Numbered from the stretch's first letter, positions 11,554 through 23,309 are shown. The stretch: DNA of 64,000 nt from Posidonia oceanica (GCA_037176725.1 JAZBRS010000026.1:105941501-106005500); one strand, 5' to 3'. Program-made: numbers and translations. The notes: generated from the letters alone by a model not told the origin.

Positions 11554-13960
11554 ATCCTTCTTGGGTACCGGCACGATATTTGCAAGCCACTCTGGGTACA
11601 GGACGACCTTGAGGAAATCGACATTGTGTTGCTTCACAATTTCCTCTTTGAGCATCAACAACCATTGCGGACGCCATCTTCTGAGTTTTTGCTTAATGGG
11701 CTTTGCATCCGGCTTAAGTGGCAAGTTATGCACCACTATCTCAACATCGAGGCCAACCATGTCGTCATAACTCCAGACGAATACATCTGCATATTCCGTG
11801 AGGAATGCGATGAATTCTGCTCTAGCCTGGGGTGCAACTTGGCGCTAATGCAGACCTCCTTGAACTCTTCGGCTGTGCCGATATTGATAACCTCCGTCTC
11901 CTCTTCAACATGGAGGTTTGGCCCTTCCGGGTTGTCGTCATAGGGCTGGAATTCAGGTGTCGCTGCTTCTTCTACGCCTACATCTTCCTCTAGATCATCC
12001 TCCTCTTCGTACGCAATATGTTCTGAGAGGATCTCCTTCTCGAAAATCGGATCAATGACATCGAAGGAGAGTATGTGCTCAGTGCTCTGCCCTTGACACT
12101 TCAAAATGGTCATGCTGACTCTGGTATTCTTATATCGGCACTGCGCGACCTCTACCCTGGTAGCCTCTGGACTTGCTCATAGACCAAGTCACTCTACTTC
12201 TACTACCTCTGCTGTGTTTTTTAGGTTTTCCAAATTTTTTGATTTTTTTGGATTATCTGGTATATACACAAGTGATGTAGGAATCTGACGACTGTCCTTC
12301 TCCCGACTGATCTGACTGCTGCCGCCTAGGTCACTGCCCAAACCTAAATTGGTGTTTTTTTTTTCACCCCCACCACGCCTGAGGTGGGATTTGGGTTGAA
12401 CATACCATCTAGACCTGCCTCCCGACTGCAGAGTGATCAACTCGTCGAGTCTAGTGGATGCAACCTCCGACTCTTCCAAGACCATGATAGCTGAGTGGTC
12501 TTGCTGTCGGTTGGAACAATCAGGATCGCATTCTATGAGCACCACCTTTCCTTTCCTCAGCGCGTGCTGCTCTACGTCATCCTCTGCCAATACGGTGAGC
12601 TGCTCTTGGAACAAAAGTTCCAAGTCACCAAGTTGGCTGTCCATTTGGGCCTCTACAACTGCTCCCTCATCCTCATCTGGAGCAAAATCAAGGTAGTAGG
12701 CTCCGACCGCTCCTGGGGCCACATGCTCAATCGCCTGGACCTCCCTGTCGGTCCGGTCTATCTCTGTCTCGTGCTCCTCGTCTGAGTAGAAGTCCTCGAC
12801 GTAGACCCACTCCTCTGTCAGCAGTGGGGAAGTCTGGTGCAATCCTGGCTGTGTGGAAGTCCGACTTTGGTTGGGATCGAGAGTATCTGCACTGATGAAG
12901 TTGGTGAGATCCTGCAGAATGATCAGCTTTCGATTCTTTGAGCGCGTAAATCCATCCTTGTGAGGCTGCCAGTCGTAGCCAAGTCCTTCATTGTCTCTCC
13001 TCTCTGCTGCTGCAACGGGCTCAGTGATCCCCTGGCCGTACCGCCCGAGTGGTGTCCCTATCTCATAACCCCAATGGCGACATAAGTTCTTGAACATCAA
13101 AGAAGGGTTGGAACAAACGGCCAAGCTGGCACGTTCGAGATCTGGAATGAAATTAACCGGCTCAAACCAGTTGACACGATAAAGAATATCAGAGGGTTTA
13201 GGGTCGAATTGGACAGTCTGTAAAGAGATGGAAGAGACAGCCTCGACTTTCTCCTTATCGAAGTTTTCTGCCATAACGATGACAACATCGTCACCCCAAT
13301 GGAACTTGATCATGCGATGGAGAGTCGAGGGGAGCACTTGATACTTGTGGAGCCAAGGACGCCCAAGTAGGAGGTTAAAAGAAGGCTCAAGATCAACGAT
13401 GTAGAACTCTACATCGAAAACAACAGATCCTATGGTGAGGGGAATGATTAGAATCCCCAGCACATCATAGTGAGTGTTATCAAAGGCGGTCATTCCTTTT
13501 GTAGCTGGTGTAATGTCCTCGACTTTGAATCCGAGTCGGCTTGCTGTGCGCAAGGGACAACCATTGAGGCCTGCCCCATTATCAACCAACGTCAAGGGAA
13601 TACGGAAAGTCTGGTACTGCACTGTGATGAACAAGGGTTAGTTATGGTTTATCCCCGTCGGAGGCAATTCATCACTTGAAAAAGAGATAACTTGTGGAAC
13701 CGCAATCATGCCCACCATGGTCTCGAGGGCAGTGGGCTCAATGGTCGGGGAGATGTGGGCAGCCTAAAAAACTCTAAGAAAGGCTTCCCTATGCTCCGAG
13801 GATGTGTGGATGAAATCCTAAATGGAAATATCAGCCTCCACCTTCTTCAACTGAGCGGTGATATCGGTAGAAGGTTGATCCTTTTTCAGAGCAACAGGGG
13901 ATGAGGTGGAGGGTTGAGCTGGGCTATCGACTGTAGTGAAACTGATAATGGATAATTTCT
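11554..13960 (-). pseudogene. Ty3/gypsy (Tat-like) protease and start of reverse transcriptase, upstream half
   Basis: Read downward from about 13960: a segment ending ISFSSDELPP, a TAG near 13638, then an aspartic protease region in one 481-codon open frame (13634-12189). It holds LVDNGAGLNGCPL as the active-site region and FNLLLGRPWLHKYQ downstream. DNG in place of DSG/DTG is usual for Tat-lineage proteases. A long acidic spacer follows, then the reverse transcriptase start with KQKLRRWRPQWL and EWLANIVPVPKKD at 11554. There it is cut by the Tekay insertion and resumes at 392. Stops near 12186, 12114 and 11735 break the spacer. No Gag is recognisable above 13960, so the element is truncated there. 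Confidence 0.85.
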
Positions 13961-14860
13961 TACTCATTGACAACCCTAGTTTCCAATCATCAAAAAAAAA
14001 AGAAGGAAAACAAGACCCTCACCCTCATAGATTTAAACTTCTCGATTTGTCTTTAAGTTACCTTCATGTTTCCTAAATGAGCTCAATGTTGTTGTAGAAG
14101 AGACTACAACACAAACCAACATGATTTTAGGCATTCAATTTCATTTTATTTTTTCTAATTATTAAAAAAATTTACTTTATGGGTTAAATCATCATGTTGT
14201 ATGGTATATGTGGTTAAATTTTCATTATAATCTTATCTCCTCCATCTATAGTCCTAATGTGTAGTAAATTTCAATAAATTTAAACCACTAAAATAAAATA
14301 ACGTAATCATTGGAAAAGAATACTCCAAAAATTGTGAGATTTAACTATAATGTAGACCTTGTCGTGGATTAGATGATCCTACACTTCAAATTTTCATTAT
14401 CATCACAAAAAATAAAGAAGGACACCCAACAACATGTTGGCTGTGAGCGACCCACAACCTCATTGTTTCTACTCCTTATCTTACATGGACTTGCCACTAA
14501 TTTGGGCCTCAATTTTTCTACTTCTTATCTTACATGGACGTTCCACTAATTTGGGTGTATCTGCAGTAACACCTAAGTTATTTTTATCACATCCACCCTC
14601 ATCATTCATGATGAATTTGCTAAGATATCAGTCACAGAAAAGCTAAATAAAGTCGCGCTCTAAAATATGGATGTCATCTGTCTAGGTATAAGACCCTTGT
14701 ATATGGATCATCGTCGACTTTTGAAAGCTCCTGGTACCTGTGTGTCTTAATCTTTTAATCAGCAAGATGTTTATTTCATGAAGATTTGAATCATAAGTTC
14801 GTAAGATAAGTTTACGAGAACAATTGAACATGTGGATAAAACAATGACCTTTCCTCAAGA
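13961..14860. other. AT-rich intergenic stretch without recognisable gene
   Basis: I see no coding signal here. The only structure is a short duplication at 14467-14551, in which a 36-bp block with CTTATCTTACATGGAC and CCACTAATTTGGG occurs twice. Confidence 0.6.
14467..14551. repeat. short tandem duplication
   Basis: Two copies of a block containing TTATCTTACATGGAC followed by CCACTAATTTGGG lie about 49 bp apart. No function is inferred. Confidence 0.75.
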
Positions 14861-14866
14861 ATCCAG

Positions 14867-15226
14867 ATGTTTGGCTGGAGAATCATTAATACTAATGCAA
14901 TAACCATAAGGAACCGTATCCATCACTTCTGCCCAGTTGTGGATCCTCACTGTATTCTCTGCCAAGAACACCAAGGAGAATCGTTATCTCATCCTTTTTA
15001 TATCTTGAAGTTATTGCAGGACGTGTTGTTTAGCCTACCAGAAGGTTGGTTAATTTCCGTGACTTGCAGTAGAGATTTGGCTCTGCCTTCCTCCAACATT
15101 TCCACATGCAGACAGACAAGACAACTCACGCTAAGCTCCCCTTCAATTGCTTTTTGGACAATTTGGAATGCCCAGTACGATGTTAACTTTGCAAATCTTC
15201 AAGTGTTTCTGATCCACCGACTCTAG
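14867..15226 (+). pseudogene. zinc-binding domain of a non-LTR reverse transcriptase (zf-RVT), fragment
   Basis: A 119-codon open frame reads FGWRIINTNAITIRNRIHHF, then DPHCILCQEHQGESLSH and FWTIWNAQY. The pattern WR...R..C.LC...E...H and a later W..WN matches the zf-RVT domain at the C-terminus of plant LINE ORF2 proteins (also copied into some plant gene families). No reverse transcriptase core is present upstream, and downstream sequence decays. It is most likely a 5'-truncated LINE relic and not an independent gene. The assignment is by motif only. Confidence 0.6.
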
Positions 15227-15568
15227 GCCAGCAGATACACTGGATGCTCTTTCCAGTCTCCAAGCCCTCCCTGGTGCTCTTCTGCATTCCAGCTTTCAAC
15301 TACAATTTTGCCTGTACATTAGTAGATGCCTATGTAGGTCAGTACGGTATCAGGTTTTTGCTCATTATCTTTGGGAATGTTATTAGTGAGCATATTCAGT
15401 CTTTTGGGTCGAATGGCTAATTACTTCATCTCGAACTCAGCAAGAGAATTTGGAAAGTCCGGTGCGATGTGATTCTTCAGATCTTCAAGTGTTCCTAATC
15501 CACTAACTCTAGGTCTGCAAATACATTTGGATGCTCTCTCCAATCTCCATGCCCTCTCTAGTACTCTT
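15192..15568 (+). repeat. direct repeat pair of about 90 bp
   Basis: The block at 15192-15280 (with ATCTTCAAGTGTTTCTGATC) recurs at 15480-15568 (ATCTTCAAGTGTTCCTAATC) with about 85 percent agreement by eye. It lies directly downstream of the zf-RVT fragment. Confidence 0.75.
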
Positions 15569-15830
15569 TAATGATAGTTATTATTTTACTGTTACTTATG
15601 AAGTTCAATTAGCCATCTGCACACCATGCTCAAATTCGAGCTGCTTGTCTGCCTGATGGAATCCCAATTTGTATGCTCGATATCTTCAACTCTTGAAGGT
15701 TTTGCATGAAACTATTGGCATCTTTAAGAATGCTGGCCGATTTGTTCTATTCTTAATGGTACAGTGTCTAGCTACTTCATTTACTTAATTGGAGGATTTG
15801 CCAAGCCAGAGCCTTACATGGGTTCAGAAA

Positions 15831-16072
15831 TTCACACTCTGCTCCGATTCTGCAAGTAAGGGATATGTATTGTATATTTCTTTCAACACAAGAACAATTA
15901 TTTTTCTGATTTTGACATTTTACATTTGCATATTTCGTTCTATTTTAGACATTCACACTCTACCGGGATCCTGCAAGTTAGGGATATGTATTACATAATA
16001 TGTTCAACACAAGAACAAGAATTATCTGATTGTGACATTTTACATTTGCACAGTACGTCCTATTTCATTCCC
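15831..16072 (+). repeat. tandem duplication, about 121-bp unit
   Basis: TTCACACTCTGCTCCGATTC at 15831 recurs as TTCACACTCTACCGGGATCC at 15952. Both copies carry GGGATATGTATT, TTCAACACAAGAACAA and GACATTTTACATTTGCA in the same order. I see no coding role. Confidence 0.8.
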
Positions 16073-16784
16073 ACCGTGTATTGTGTCAACATAAGGAAGG
16101 AAAAGTCCTATGGTTAGTCCCCTTCAACTTCCCATGTATAAACTCAAACTTTACCTTCATTAATGTGGATGCCTTCTGGTCAAGATGAATGCACATTTGC
16201 TGGGTAACCTCTCAGGACAAAGTGATCATAGATAAACTAACTTCACTCTCTCAAAAGATGAATTTTCCGATTTAACCCAATGTAACCTTTTTTTTATTAA
16301 AGTACAAAAGTACTTGAGCCAAGTCCAACCATCTCTAAATCAACAGATGGATTAGTTTAAAATAAATGAAACAAGTAAATTAGATCAACTTTCATTCATG
16401 TAAGTTTAACGAAAGAAAGTGCTACATATATGAACGTCCATTTATAGTTCCCACTAGTTCGAAGCTCAACGTTCCGAGTCGGGTGGGAGCAGCTCTCAAC
16501 ACGAGTTGAATGATTTAACACATTTTTGCTATACAAATGTGAGATTTGTGTATGCGACTCTGCTCCCACCATTTTCTGCATTTAGGAATGCAACCCTACA
16601 CCAAAAAATTGGTTGAAGAGAGGAGTATATTTCTTCCCAAACATATTCTTGAGAGGCAACCTAAAGACACATCGAAGGAAGGTTAGTTATTGCCTTTCAA
16701 AACAAAAATATAAAATGAGAATTGTAATGCGAATGAGTTAAAGGAACTTAAATCCACACTTTCTCCGTTAAGAGAGCAAAAGTG

Positions 16785-16842
16785 TAACTCATGTTAGTTT
16801 TTTTTTTTTTTTTTTTGCAAACGGTAAGCTAACTCATGTTAG
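16785..16842 (-). mobile_element. minimal LINE insertion: poly(T) plus 13 bp between 13-bp target duplications
   Basis: TAACTCATGTTAG occurs at 16785-16797 and again at 16830-16842. Between them is only a run of 19 T followed by GCAAACGGTAAGC. On the minus strand that is GCTTACCGTTTGC plus a poly(A) tail, matching the 3' end of the LINE remnant at 17907. A variable-length duplication with a poly(A) tail is the signature of target-primed reverse transcription that stopped after 13 templated bases. Confidence 0.85.
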
Positions 16843-16918
16843 ATATTAATCACGATTATATGACTAGTGGAGTGGGGACATGAGACAATAAAATCTTGTC
16901 GAGGCTTGAAAAGGTTAA

Positions 16919-17624
16919 GTAATTTACTTGATGATACTTGAACTTACACTAATTTCTACTTCAATAGTATCAATTTCAAAATCATTCACTTTGATATCTT
17001 CAACTTCACCTATTATGTAATATAGTCATTCTGTCAATGCATATTTTCTTTACAATAAATTTTGACGAAAATACCCTCCAACCTATTTATTTAAACTTTT
17101 TCCATCTTTATCCTTCTTAACATTCTATCTTCTTCCTCTTCCACCTCGACTCGAAGTCCTTCCACTAACCATTGTCATCTGTCACTGTCGATGTTTTGAC
17201 AACCACAGTTGATGAACAACCATGAGCATGAGGAGATCGACGGTAGAGGAGATCGATGAATGTAAAATGAGATTAAAAAACAAGAGAAGACCCATAGTGC
17301 AATTGGCAATACAGAGGCTTTCTCACTCCTAAGGTCTAGAATTTGAGACCTCAAGGATTTCCCATATAGGCTGTCACCTAGACTTTCCTGGCCGGAACGG
17401 GTTGTCGGGTCTCGCTTTGGCCTAGGGTTTACTGGTAAGATAAGTCTGCCAAGTTCCTCGTTAGCAAAAAAAAAGAAGGGAAATGAGTGGAGGACATAAG
17501 TCAGACTTAACGTCGTTACTGAAACTAAACCTAAGTTGAAGGTATATCAAAGTGAATGGTATTGAAGTTTATGTCATTGAAGTGGAAATTGATGTAAGTT
17601 TAAGGAATCATCAAATAAATTACC
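16919..17624. mobile_element. non-autonomous DNA element with about 88-bp terminal inverted repeats
   Basis: The left arm at 16919-17007 (GTAATTTACTTGATGATACT...) is matched in reverse complement by the right arm at 17533-17623 (ending AATCATCAAATAAATTAC). Agreement is about 80 percent by eye over the whole arm. The TIR start GGGTAATTT on the right side resembles many MULE-like non-autonomous elements. I could not settle a target duplication, so the superfamily is open. A tRNA-type SINE lies inside. No coding sequence is present. Confidence 0.75.
17291..17474 (+). mobile_element. tRNA-derived SINE
   Basis: The head CCCATAGTGCAATTGGCAAT resembles a tRNA A box. About 30 bases later GGTCTAGAATTTGAGACC resembles a B box (GGTTCGAnnCC-like). 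A tRNA-unrelated body follows, and the element ends in GTTAGC plus nine A. The length of about 184 bp, internal polymerase III boxes and an A tail fit plant SINEs. It sits inside the TIR element. Target duplications are not clear because the flanks are A-rich. Confidence 0.62.
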
Positions 17625-17906
17625 CTAAAATGGATTGTAGCTGACAAAATGCTATGTTGATAAGCTAAAGATTTACATTTAGTTAACTAACGTAGAGAGA
17701 AATTCCTTAACTGTCGTAGAAACACCAATAGATTTACATTTAGTTCACCTACTTATCACCAACGAAGACAAATCCAAGAAAAGTCCAATTGACATTATAA
17801 ATTGAAGACCTTCTCCAATGGTAAGTGAAAAATGTATGAGATATCCACTATAGTATTTGCATAAGCTACGATGCATAAGAATTGTAAATAAAGGAGCATG
17901 AGCCTT

Positions 17907-18290
17907 TTTTTTGGTAAACGGTAAGGATTATATTGAAATAAGTCTATACTCGACCATAGGTACTACTACCAAGTAGCAAAAAGTACAAAGAGTTTAGTAT
18001 CGAGGGATATAAGGAGACAATAAGTTACAAAATAATTGTTAGGCTAAGATAGGACAATAAGACTAATAAAATACAATCAAGACAAAAATACAAGCTCTAA
18101 GAAATAAAATGAGCTTGAGTCCAAGAAGGTGAAGCCAAGAGCCTTGATTAGCAGTGTGGGAGGAGTTGGGAATTCCAATGGACTGGACCGACACAACTGG
18201 AATCACAGGTGGAGAATCCAAAATTGGAATTGCATTGTTCAAATCAGTCTTCATTTGCCTCAGAGAACTTGAAACAGAAGCTTGATCAGG
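17907..18290 (-). mobile_element. 3' end of a LINE (5'-truncated)
   Basis: On the minus strand the sequence ends AATCCTTACCGTTTACC followed by a run of A, a common terminus of plant L1-type LINEs. A short open frame at 18063-18254 on the minus strand is not recognised. The upstream boundary near 18290 is a guess. It shares its terminal bases with the minimal insertion at 16798-16829. Confidence 0.5.
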
Positions 18291-19571
18291 TCACGTCCAA
18301 GAAGAAAGATATCTATCCAACAAACAGTTAGAAATAAGATATTATGAGCCATATATTTTGCTGAATGTATGTCGTTGTTGCCAAGGTTGTATGTCTTTTT
18401 GCAGTCTACTCGAGTCCAAACCATCAGGACCAGCGTTGTTTTGGTTTCCCATAAATAGTAATATCAATTAGAAGACCTCTTTATCGATTTTTCTCCTAAT
18501 TCCAAGATATAAACTACTCAGTGCTGTCAAAAAGACCAAGTCACAAGAGAACAAACCTTGAAGGAGAGTCCTCCAAACCAGCATTCTCTTCTTCTCTTCC
18601 CCTATGCTCCGTCACATGTTTGTCTTCCCCGCCTTCTGCCATATTGATAATCTTCCTGCCACATTCGCAGTGCATCGGCAAAAATGCCGCAAGTCCAAGT
18701 TAATTTCTCTTTGCATAAGTAAGAGAGAGAGAGAGAGAGAGAGAGGAAAAATATGTCCGCAGCGCATCAGATATGATTTCCTGTTCATTGATTTCCAAAA
18801 GAGATAGGTTGGTTGATTTGTTCCATCCACAAACAGAAACCGGACCACCAAATCTAACCACATCAAATCTCCTACAGTGGTTCACTACTTATCCTACGCG
18901 TCCAACCTCCACAGTATTGTATTCATGTCTTCTTCTGCCTCCATGGACTCTTCCTCAGACAAGGAGGCTCCTCCAAAACCCAACTTTAAATATCACCATT
19001 AATATTTGGTTCATGGCCCATCTCCCCACAATGAGAAAACGACGTCCACATCGGGGCCAATTTCCATGGTGGTCCTCCTCTCTCTCTCTCTGCAACTCTG
19101 GTACTCTCTCTGTTACCACATGGGGGAAAGCAGTGGCGGCATCGAGACCCATGACTTTTGTCATTCACACCATGAAATGTTACATAGATATCAAAAACAC
19201 CATTGTTGGTCGGAGGTCTTGGAGCATGAAATGGAGTTTTGAGGCGGAAAGATTTGTTTTTTTTGTCGTGGTAAGCTGTTCTCTTGGTTTTCTACTCAAT
19301 TTTTGTTCGTTTGGGGTGACTTTTGATGCTATGAGCTTCATGTTGTTTTTTTTTTTTTTTGAAAAGGAAGCATTGCATTCGTAATTTATGCTTTGGGCTT
19401 CGTGTAAGTAAACCCATTTGTGGTTTTGAAATGAGTATGGTATTTATTGTGATTTGACTGGTAGATTTTCCCTACTGCCTTTACAACTTTTAAGGGCTTT
19501 TAAACCAGCCTGGTAAGTGCGGTAACATTGATGGTTTTGTTTATGATGAAAAGAAAGTAGTGTTTAAAGTG
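18291..19571. other. stretch without recognisable gene
   Basis: A 203-codon open frame (18773-19384, plus) exists, but its product is low in familiar motifs, ends in a Phe run from a T tract, and has overlapping open frames on the other strand. I do not support it as a gene. T tracts near 19346 may mark another retroposon end, without a clear target duplication. Confidence 0.5.
18719..18746. repeat. AG microsatellite
   Basis: A run of about 13 AG units. Confidence 0.95.
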
Positions 19572-19631
19572 GAAAGAGTGAGAATAGTTTTTTTTTTTTT
19601 TTTACAAACAGTTGAAAAAGAACGAGAATAG
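19572..19631 (-). mobile_element. second minimal LINE-like insertion with imperfect 16-bp target duplication
   Basis: GAAAGAGTGAGAATAG (19572-19587) and AAAAGAACGAGAATAG (19616-19631) flank 16 T plus ACAAACAGTTG. On the minus strand the insert reads CAACTGTTTGT plus poly(A), a degenerate form of the LINE 3' end seen at 16798. Thirteen of sixteen duplicated bases agree. Confidence 0.55.
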
Positions 19632-19839
19632 TAATAGTTTGAGAGTTGATGAGATTAAAGTGACGACGAATAAAACTCAACTCATCTCGCTGTTCCTGGT
19701 ATTATAAAAAAAAGATTTTTTTGTCTTAATATTATTATTTAAACTCATATTGTTACATTTCTTACAATAAAAATTATTTGTATACACTTAATAATTCAAA
19801 AATATTAACTATATACATATATCGTTAGTTGTCATCTAA

Positions 19840-20274
19840 GATCCTGTTTAGACCTGTTTCTGGATGGTTTCTGGGTGAAAATCATGGAAAACTACAAAAG
19901 TAGTTCCAAACATGATTTAGCTCTTCTACTTCTCACAGACGCTACAGCTTCTGGATGAGGGAAACTATGTGTAAATTCATGATTTTCTAGAAGCTGGCTA
20001 GAGGGAGATAATGGTAGAAGCTAGATAAATAAAATATGTAATTACAATACTAGCCTTATTATTTTTGTAATTATTATATCTGTGATAAGAGAAATGAAGA
20101 GATATGTAATTTAACTATTGGTAGAATTTAACTTCTACCAATAGACATTTATTTACCAAACAAGATTTTTAAAGGTAACCTACAATCTAACTTCTACAAA
20201 AACTCTTAAAAGCCAACTTCTGGAAAAAAAACTCAGAATCTCACTTCTGTATTTAGGAGATTCCAAACGAGGTC
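19840..20274. mobile_element. Tourist-like MITE candidate with TAA duplication
   Basis: The left end GATCCTGTTTAGACC and the right end, whose reverse complement is GACCTCGTTTGGAATC, form short imperfect inverted repeats. Both sides carry TAA (19837-19839 and 20275-20277), the three-base target of PIF/Harbinger elements. The 435-bp size and lack of coding sequence fit a MITE. Subterminal AACTTCTAC and AGAAGCT motifs recur. The MITE at 42691 has similar ends. Confidence 0.55.
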
Positions 20275-20393
20275 TAAGTTCGTTGAATTCCTATACCTAA
20301 CCTATGGTTAACTCATAAGAAAAGCCTAACCTGTCCTTTAGTTTTGTTTGGTCTATTCTATTCTTCGATTTCACCAAAATCGCACTAGAAACC

Positions 20394-20960
20394 ATGAACA
20401 TTGACAGAGGTAGTAACAGAGCAGAGGTGGAGCGGTGGTGCCAAATTGCCGAGAAACTTCTTAAAACATGGGACCTGGTGGGACGCAAGAAATTCACCGT
20501 CGCTAACGTCCTCCTTGTGTCACAATGTCGGATCAAGAACCACCTCGATTGGTACTCCATCCTCCAGCTCCAGCCCACTTCCGACGCCATCTAACACACA
20601 TACCGTTGCCTCAACCTCCTCCTCCACCCCGACAAGATCAGGTTCCCCAACACTGCCCAGGCCTTCAAGCTCGTCTTCGAAGCCTGGGCCTTCCTTTCCA
20701 ATCACACCAAGAGGAGGTTCTATGACAATGAGATCAAGATCGCCGCCCACCTTAGATCCAACGGCCTCGAGAAGTCCACAGCTTAGCCACAACCTTTACC
20801 TCTACCACTGGCTTCTTTTTGGACCATGTGCTCTAGGTGTTTTCGGACTTATGAATACAGGAAGGAGTACCAAAACTGTATGCTAGTATGTTAGAATTGT
20901 CAGAGGCCATTCCAGTTGGGGTTCCCCGACGTATCGGTTTGCTAATATGTATTACATCAT
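20394..20960 (+). pseudogene. DnaJ (HSP40) J-domain protein pseudogene
   Basis: The frame starts ATG with MNIDRGSNRAEVERW, the N-terminal block of a plant J-domain protein family. It then runs into HLDWYSILQLQPTSDAI, a TAA at 20592-20594, and LLLHPDKIRFPN with the HPD tripeptide that stimulates Hsp70. FKLVFEAWAFLSNHTKRRFY completes the J domain, followed by a TAG near 20785. Further on, in a shifted frame, FWTMCSRC and YEYRKEYQNCM match the zinc-ribbon-like segment that follows the J domain in this family. A stretch normally present between GRKKF and VLLVSQ appears deleted. Two stops, a deletion and a frameshift make it non-functional. In this family the J region often lacks introns, so I cannot tell whether it is a retrocopy. 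Confidence 0.8.
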
Positions 20961-22990
20961 GTCATCGATTGAGGTGAGGACGACAGGGAGGAAGGTGTTG
21001 GCGTCGAAGTCCAAGAGGCAAAATCTATAAGGATCGTAAAGTAAATTTAGGAGAAATTAACGTCAAATCTTAACGCCATTTGAGGTTAGACTAATCGAAG
21101 TGTATACAGTTATTATTTTCAAGTTATCAAGTACATACAAGTAATTTTCGGTATAAGGAGTATATTTATGATAATATGACTTTTAATACGGATATTAGAT
21201 AAAAAAAAATCTTAAAAAAAAAAATATTTCTGCTTGTTACGTACATATATAGACAGTACAGTGTACAGTCATCTGGGGAAGAGAGCAAAGGCCAAACAGA
21301 AGAAGAAGGAAAGAAATGTAGAATACTTTTTTATATATATACATGTGATTGGGACTTCTCCAACCTTTTTCTCTGCTCTTGTGCATACTATTACTAACTG
21401 GTTAAACTTTGTTTTTTCATCTCCTTCTTGTTCAGACATGTGATGGGAGAGAAGAGATGTGGCTGGTGAGATGAAAACCTCTCCCGGACATGGTTTGAAG
21501 AATAGGAGAGGAAAAGATTATAGTTTAGATTTGTGTGTTTGAGATGCCAGGGGGTACTTTCCATTGTGCTTTCTTCTCTCTTCTTCCGTTTGTTGTCCAG
21601 TCACAACCACATTACACCTTTCTTCTTCTTCTTCATTCCTAGGCTGTGTCTGGAAGAGACCTGCTAGTCTCAAGGTGGGAGCTGGAGCTGCTGCTGCTGC
21701 TTGGTGTTTACTGGTCATTTCAAGGGTATGTTTCTCCTGGCAATTTTCTCAGAGCCTCTGGTCTGCAATCTCTCTTCAGCGGTCCTTTCTGAGGTGTCCA
21801 TTTCAGCATTTCTTCTTCTTTGCTATTGTTTTTTGTTTTCCTGCTATTGTTTTGAAGATGTCAAGGTGGTAGCTTAATGTAATGAATCTGGTGATATTGG
21901 CACAATAGGCTCAATCAAACTCCTGTGTTCTTATTCAGATCATTTGTGTTCACTCTCTCATTCCCCGTGAATGTGATCATGTTGATTTGGTGTGGTTCAT
22001 TTTTCTCAGAAGGATCTTTTTACTTCTTGATACCAATAAAAGAAGAAGGTCCTATGATATGATAATAAAAATAGCAGAACAGCAGACATACTATTATGTG
22101 CGAGGAGATCAAAGTGGAGTAAGTCTAAACACATTTCTGACTCATTGTATAGCTTCGTCACGTATCCACACATGTAAACATGCACTGCCATTTTTGGCCC
22201 TCTCACCTCTGTTCCCATGTTTTGTCCTTTACGCAAGGAGTATTATGTCCATGGCAGATGGAAGGGAGTGGAGTTCTTGGGTGCAAGCATAGTTCATTAG
22301 TCCTTTTTATTTTATCAACTATCAAGAGCTAGCTACTAAACCTATTACAAAAATCTAATTATCTTGAAAATCATGCCTAGACCAACTGCTTATATCTGTT
22401 CTCTTAAGCAATAGAACACAGGGCAAACGATGTTATTATCCATTTATTACCTAAAGAATAAAAAGGGAGCAAGTCACCTGAAAAATCATATTTACTAGTT
22501 TGACTGTAAAATGGAAGGCACTAATAGGTGCTGCTATGCATGGTCATGCTAGAGCTTTCTTCTGGGGCCACTTCTGATCCACTACTGCTACACTGCATTC
22601 CACTACCCTGCAAAGCCTAAGCATCATATACAGAAACTCTTGATGTGTGTCCAAATCAGTATATGCAAAAGCCATATTAGTCTTCTTCTCTTTATTATAC
22701 TGTACCAAAAGATAAGAACTCCTGTGACATAGAGTACACGTAAAAGATCTTTTTAGATAAAAAGAATGTATAATCGCAAATCGAAACTTCATTTGATTTG
22801 ATTTATGTGTAGGAGTAATATTAATTTAAATTCATGAACATGACACCGTAAGGAAAGCAAAAACAGGAACGACAACAACGGCAGACTGCGGCACGGAGGC
22901 TTCAAGTTATTTATTTCATATACAAAACAAAACGACAGTGACATTTTAATACCATACTCATATATGAAGATGGAATTGGGTCTCATAAGG
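20961..22990. other. 2 kb without recognisable gene
   Basis: Short open frames occur on both strands (for example a CT-rich stretch around 21564-21872 and a plus-strand frame at 21987-22292), but none shows a domain, codon pattern or homologous motif I recognise. I did not find an RNA gene. Confidence 0.5.
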
Positions 22991-23309
22991 AAAATCGATG
23001 CTTTACTGCCTGCAACTGTTAGATTATATGGAATTTATTTAATATCGTCATGTTGTCGATTTTAATACGGAAACGTTTGTCCTTTGTATTTCACAATAAC
23101 CACTTCTATTCTTATTGAGGGAGTCTATTAAAGCAAGAGAGTTGGAAGAATTGTTATGTAATTATGTGTTAAAATCCTAGAAGAATGTTTCTTATATAGT
23201 ACACTCTGTAACTGTGTTATAATATCTTTCATACATAACTTAATCTAATATGTCTCACAATTGAGTTAGTCAATTAATCAAGTTGATTAAGTTACATAAG
23301 TAAAATATC

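Noticed and set aside
12433..12785. Plus-strand Ser/Leu-rich frames
   Set aside because: They are antisense to the long protease-containing frame of the outer gypsy element.
16396..16581. Possible small gene on the minus strand
   Set aside because: A 61-codon frame without motif or codon signature.
18773..19384. 203-codon plus-strand frame as a gene
   Set aside because: No domain, a homopolymer-encoded Phe run at the end, and several competing frames on both strands.
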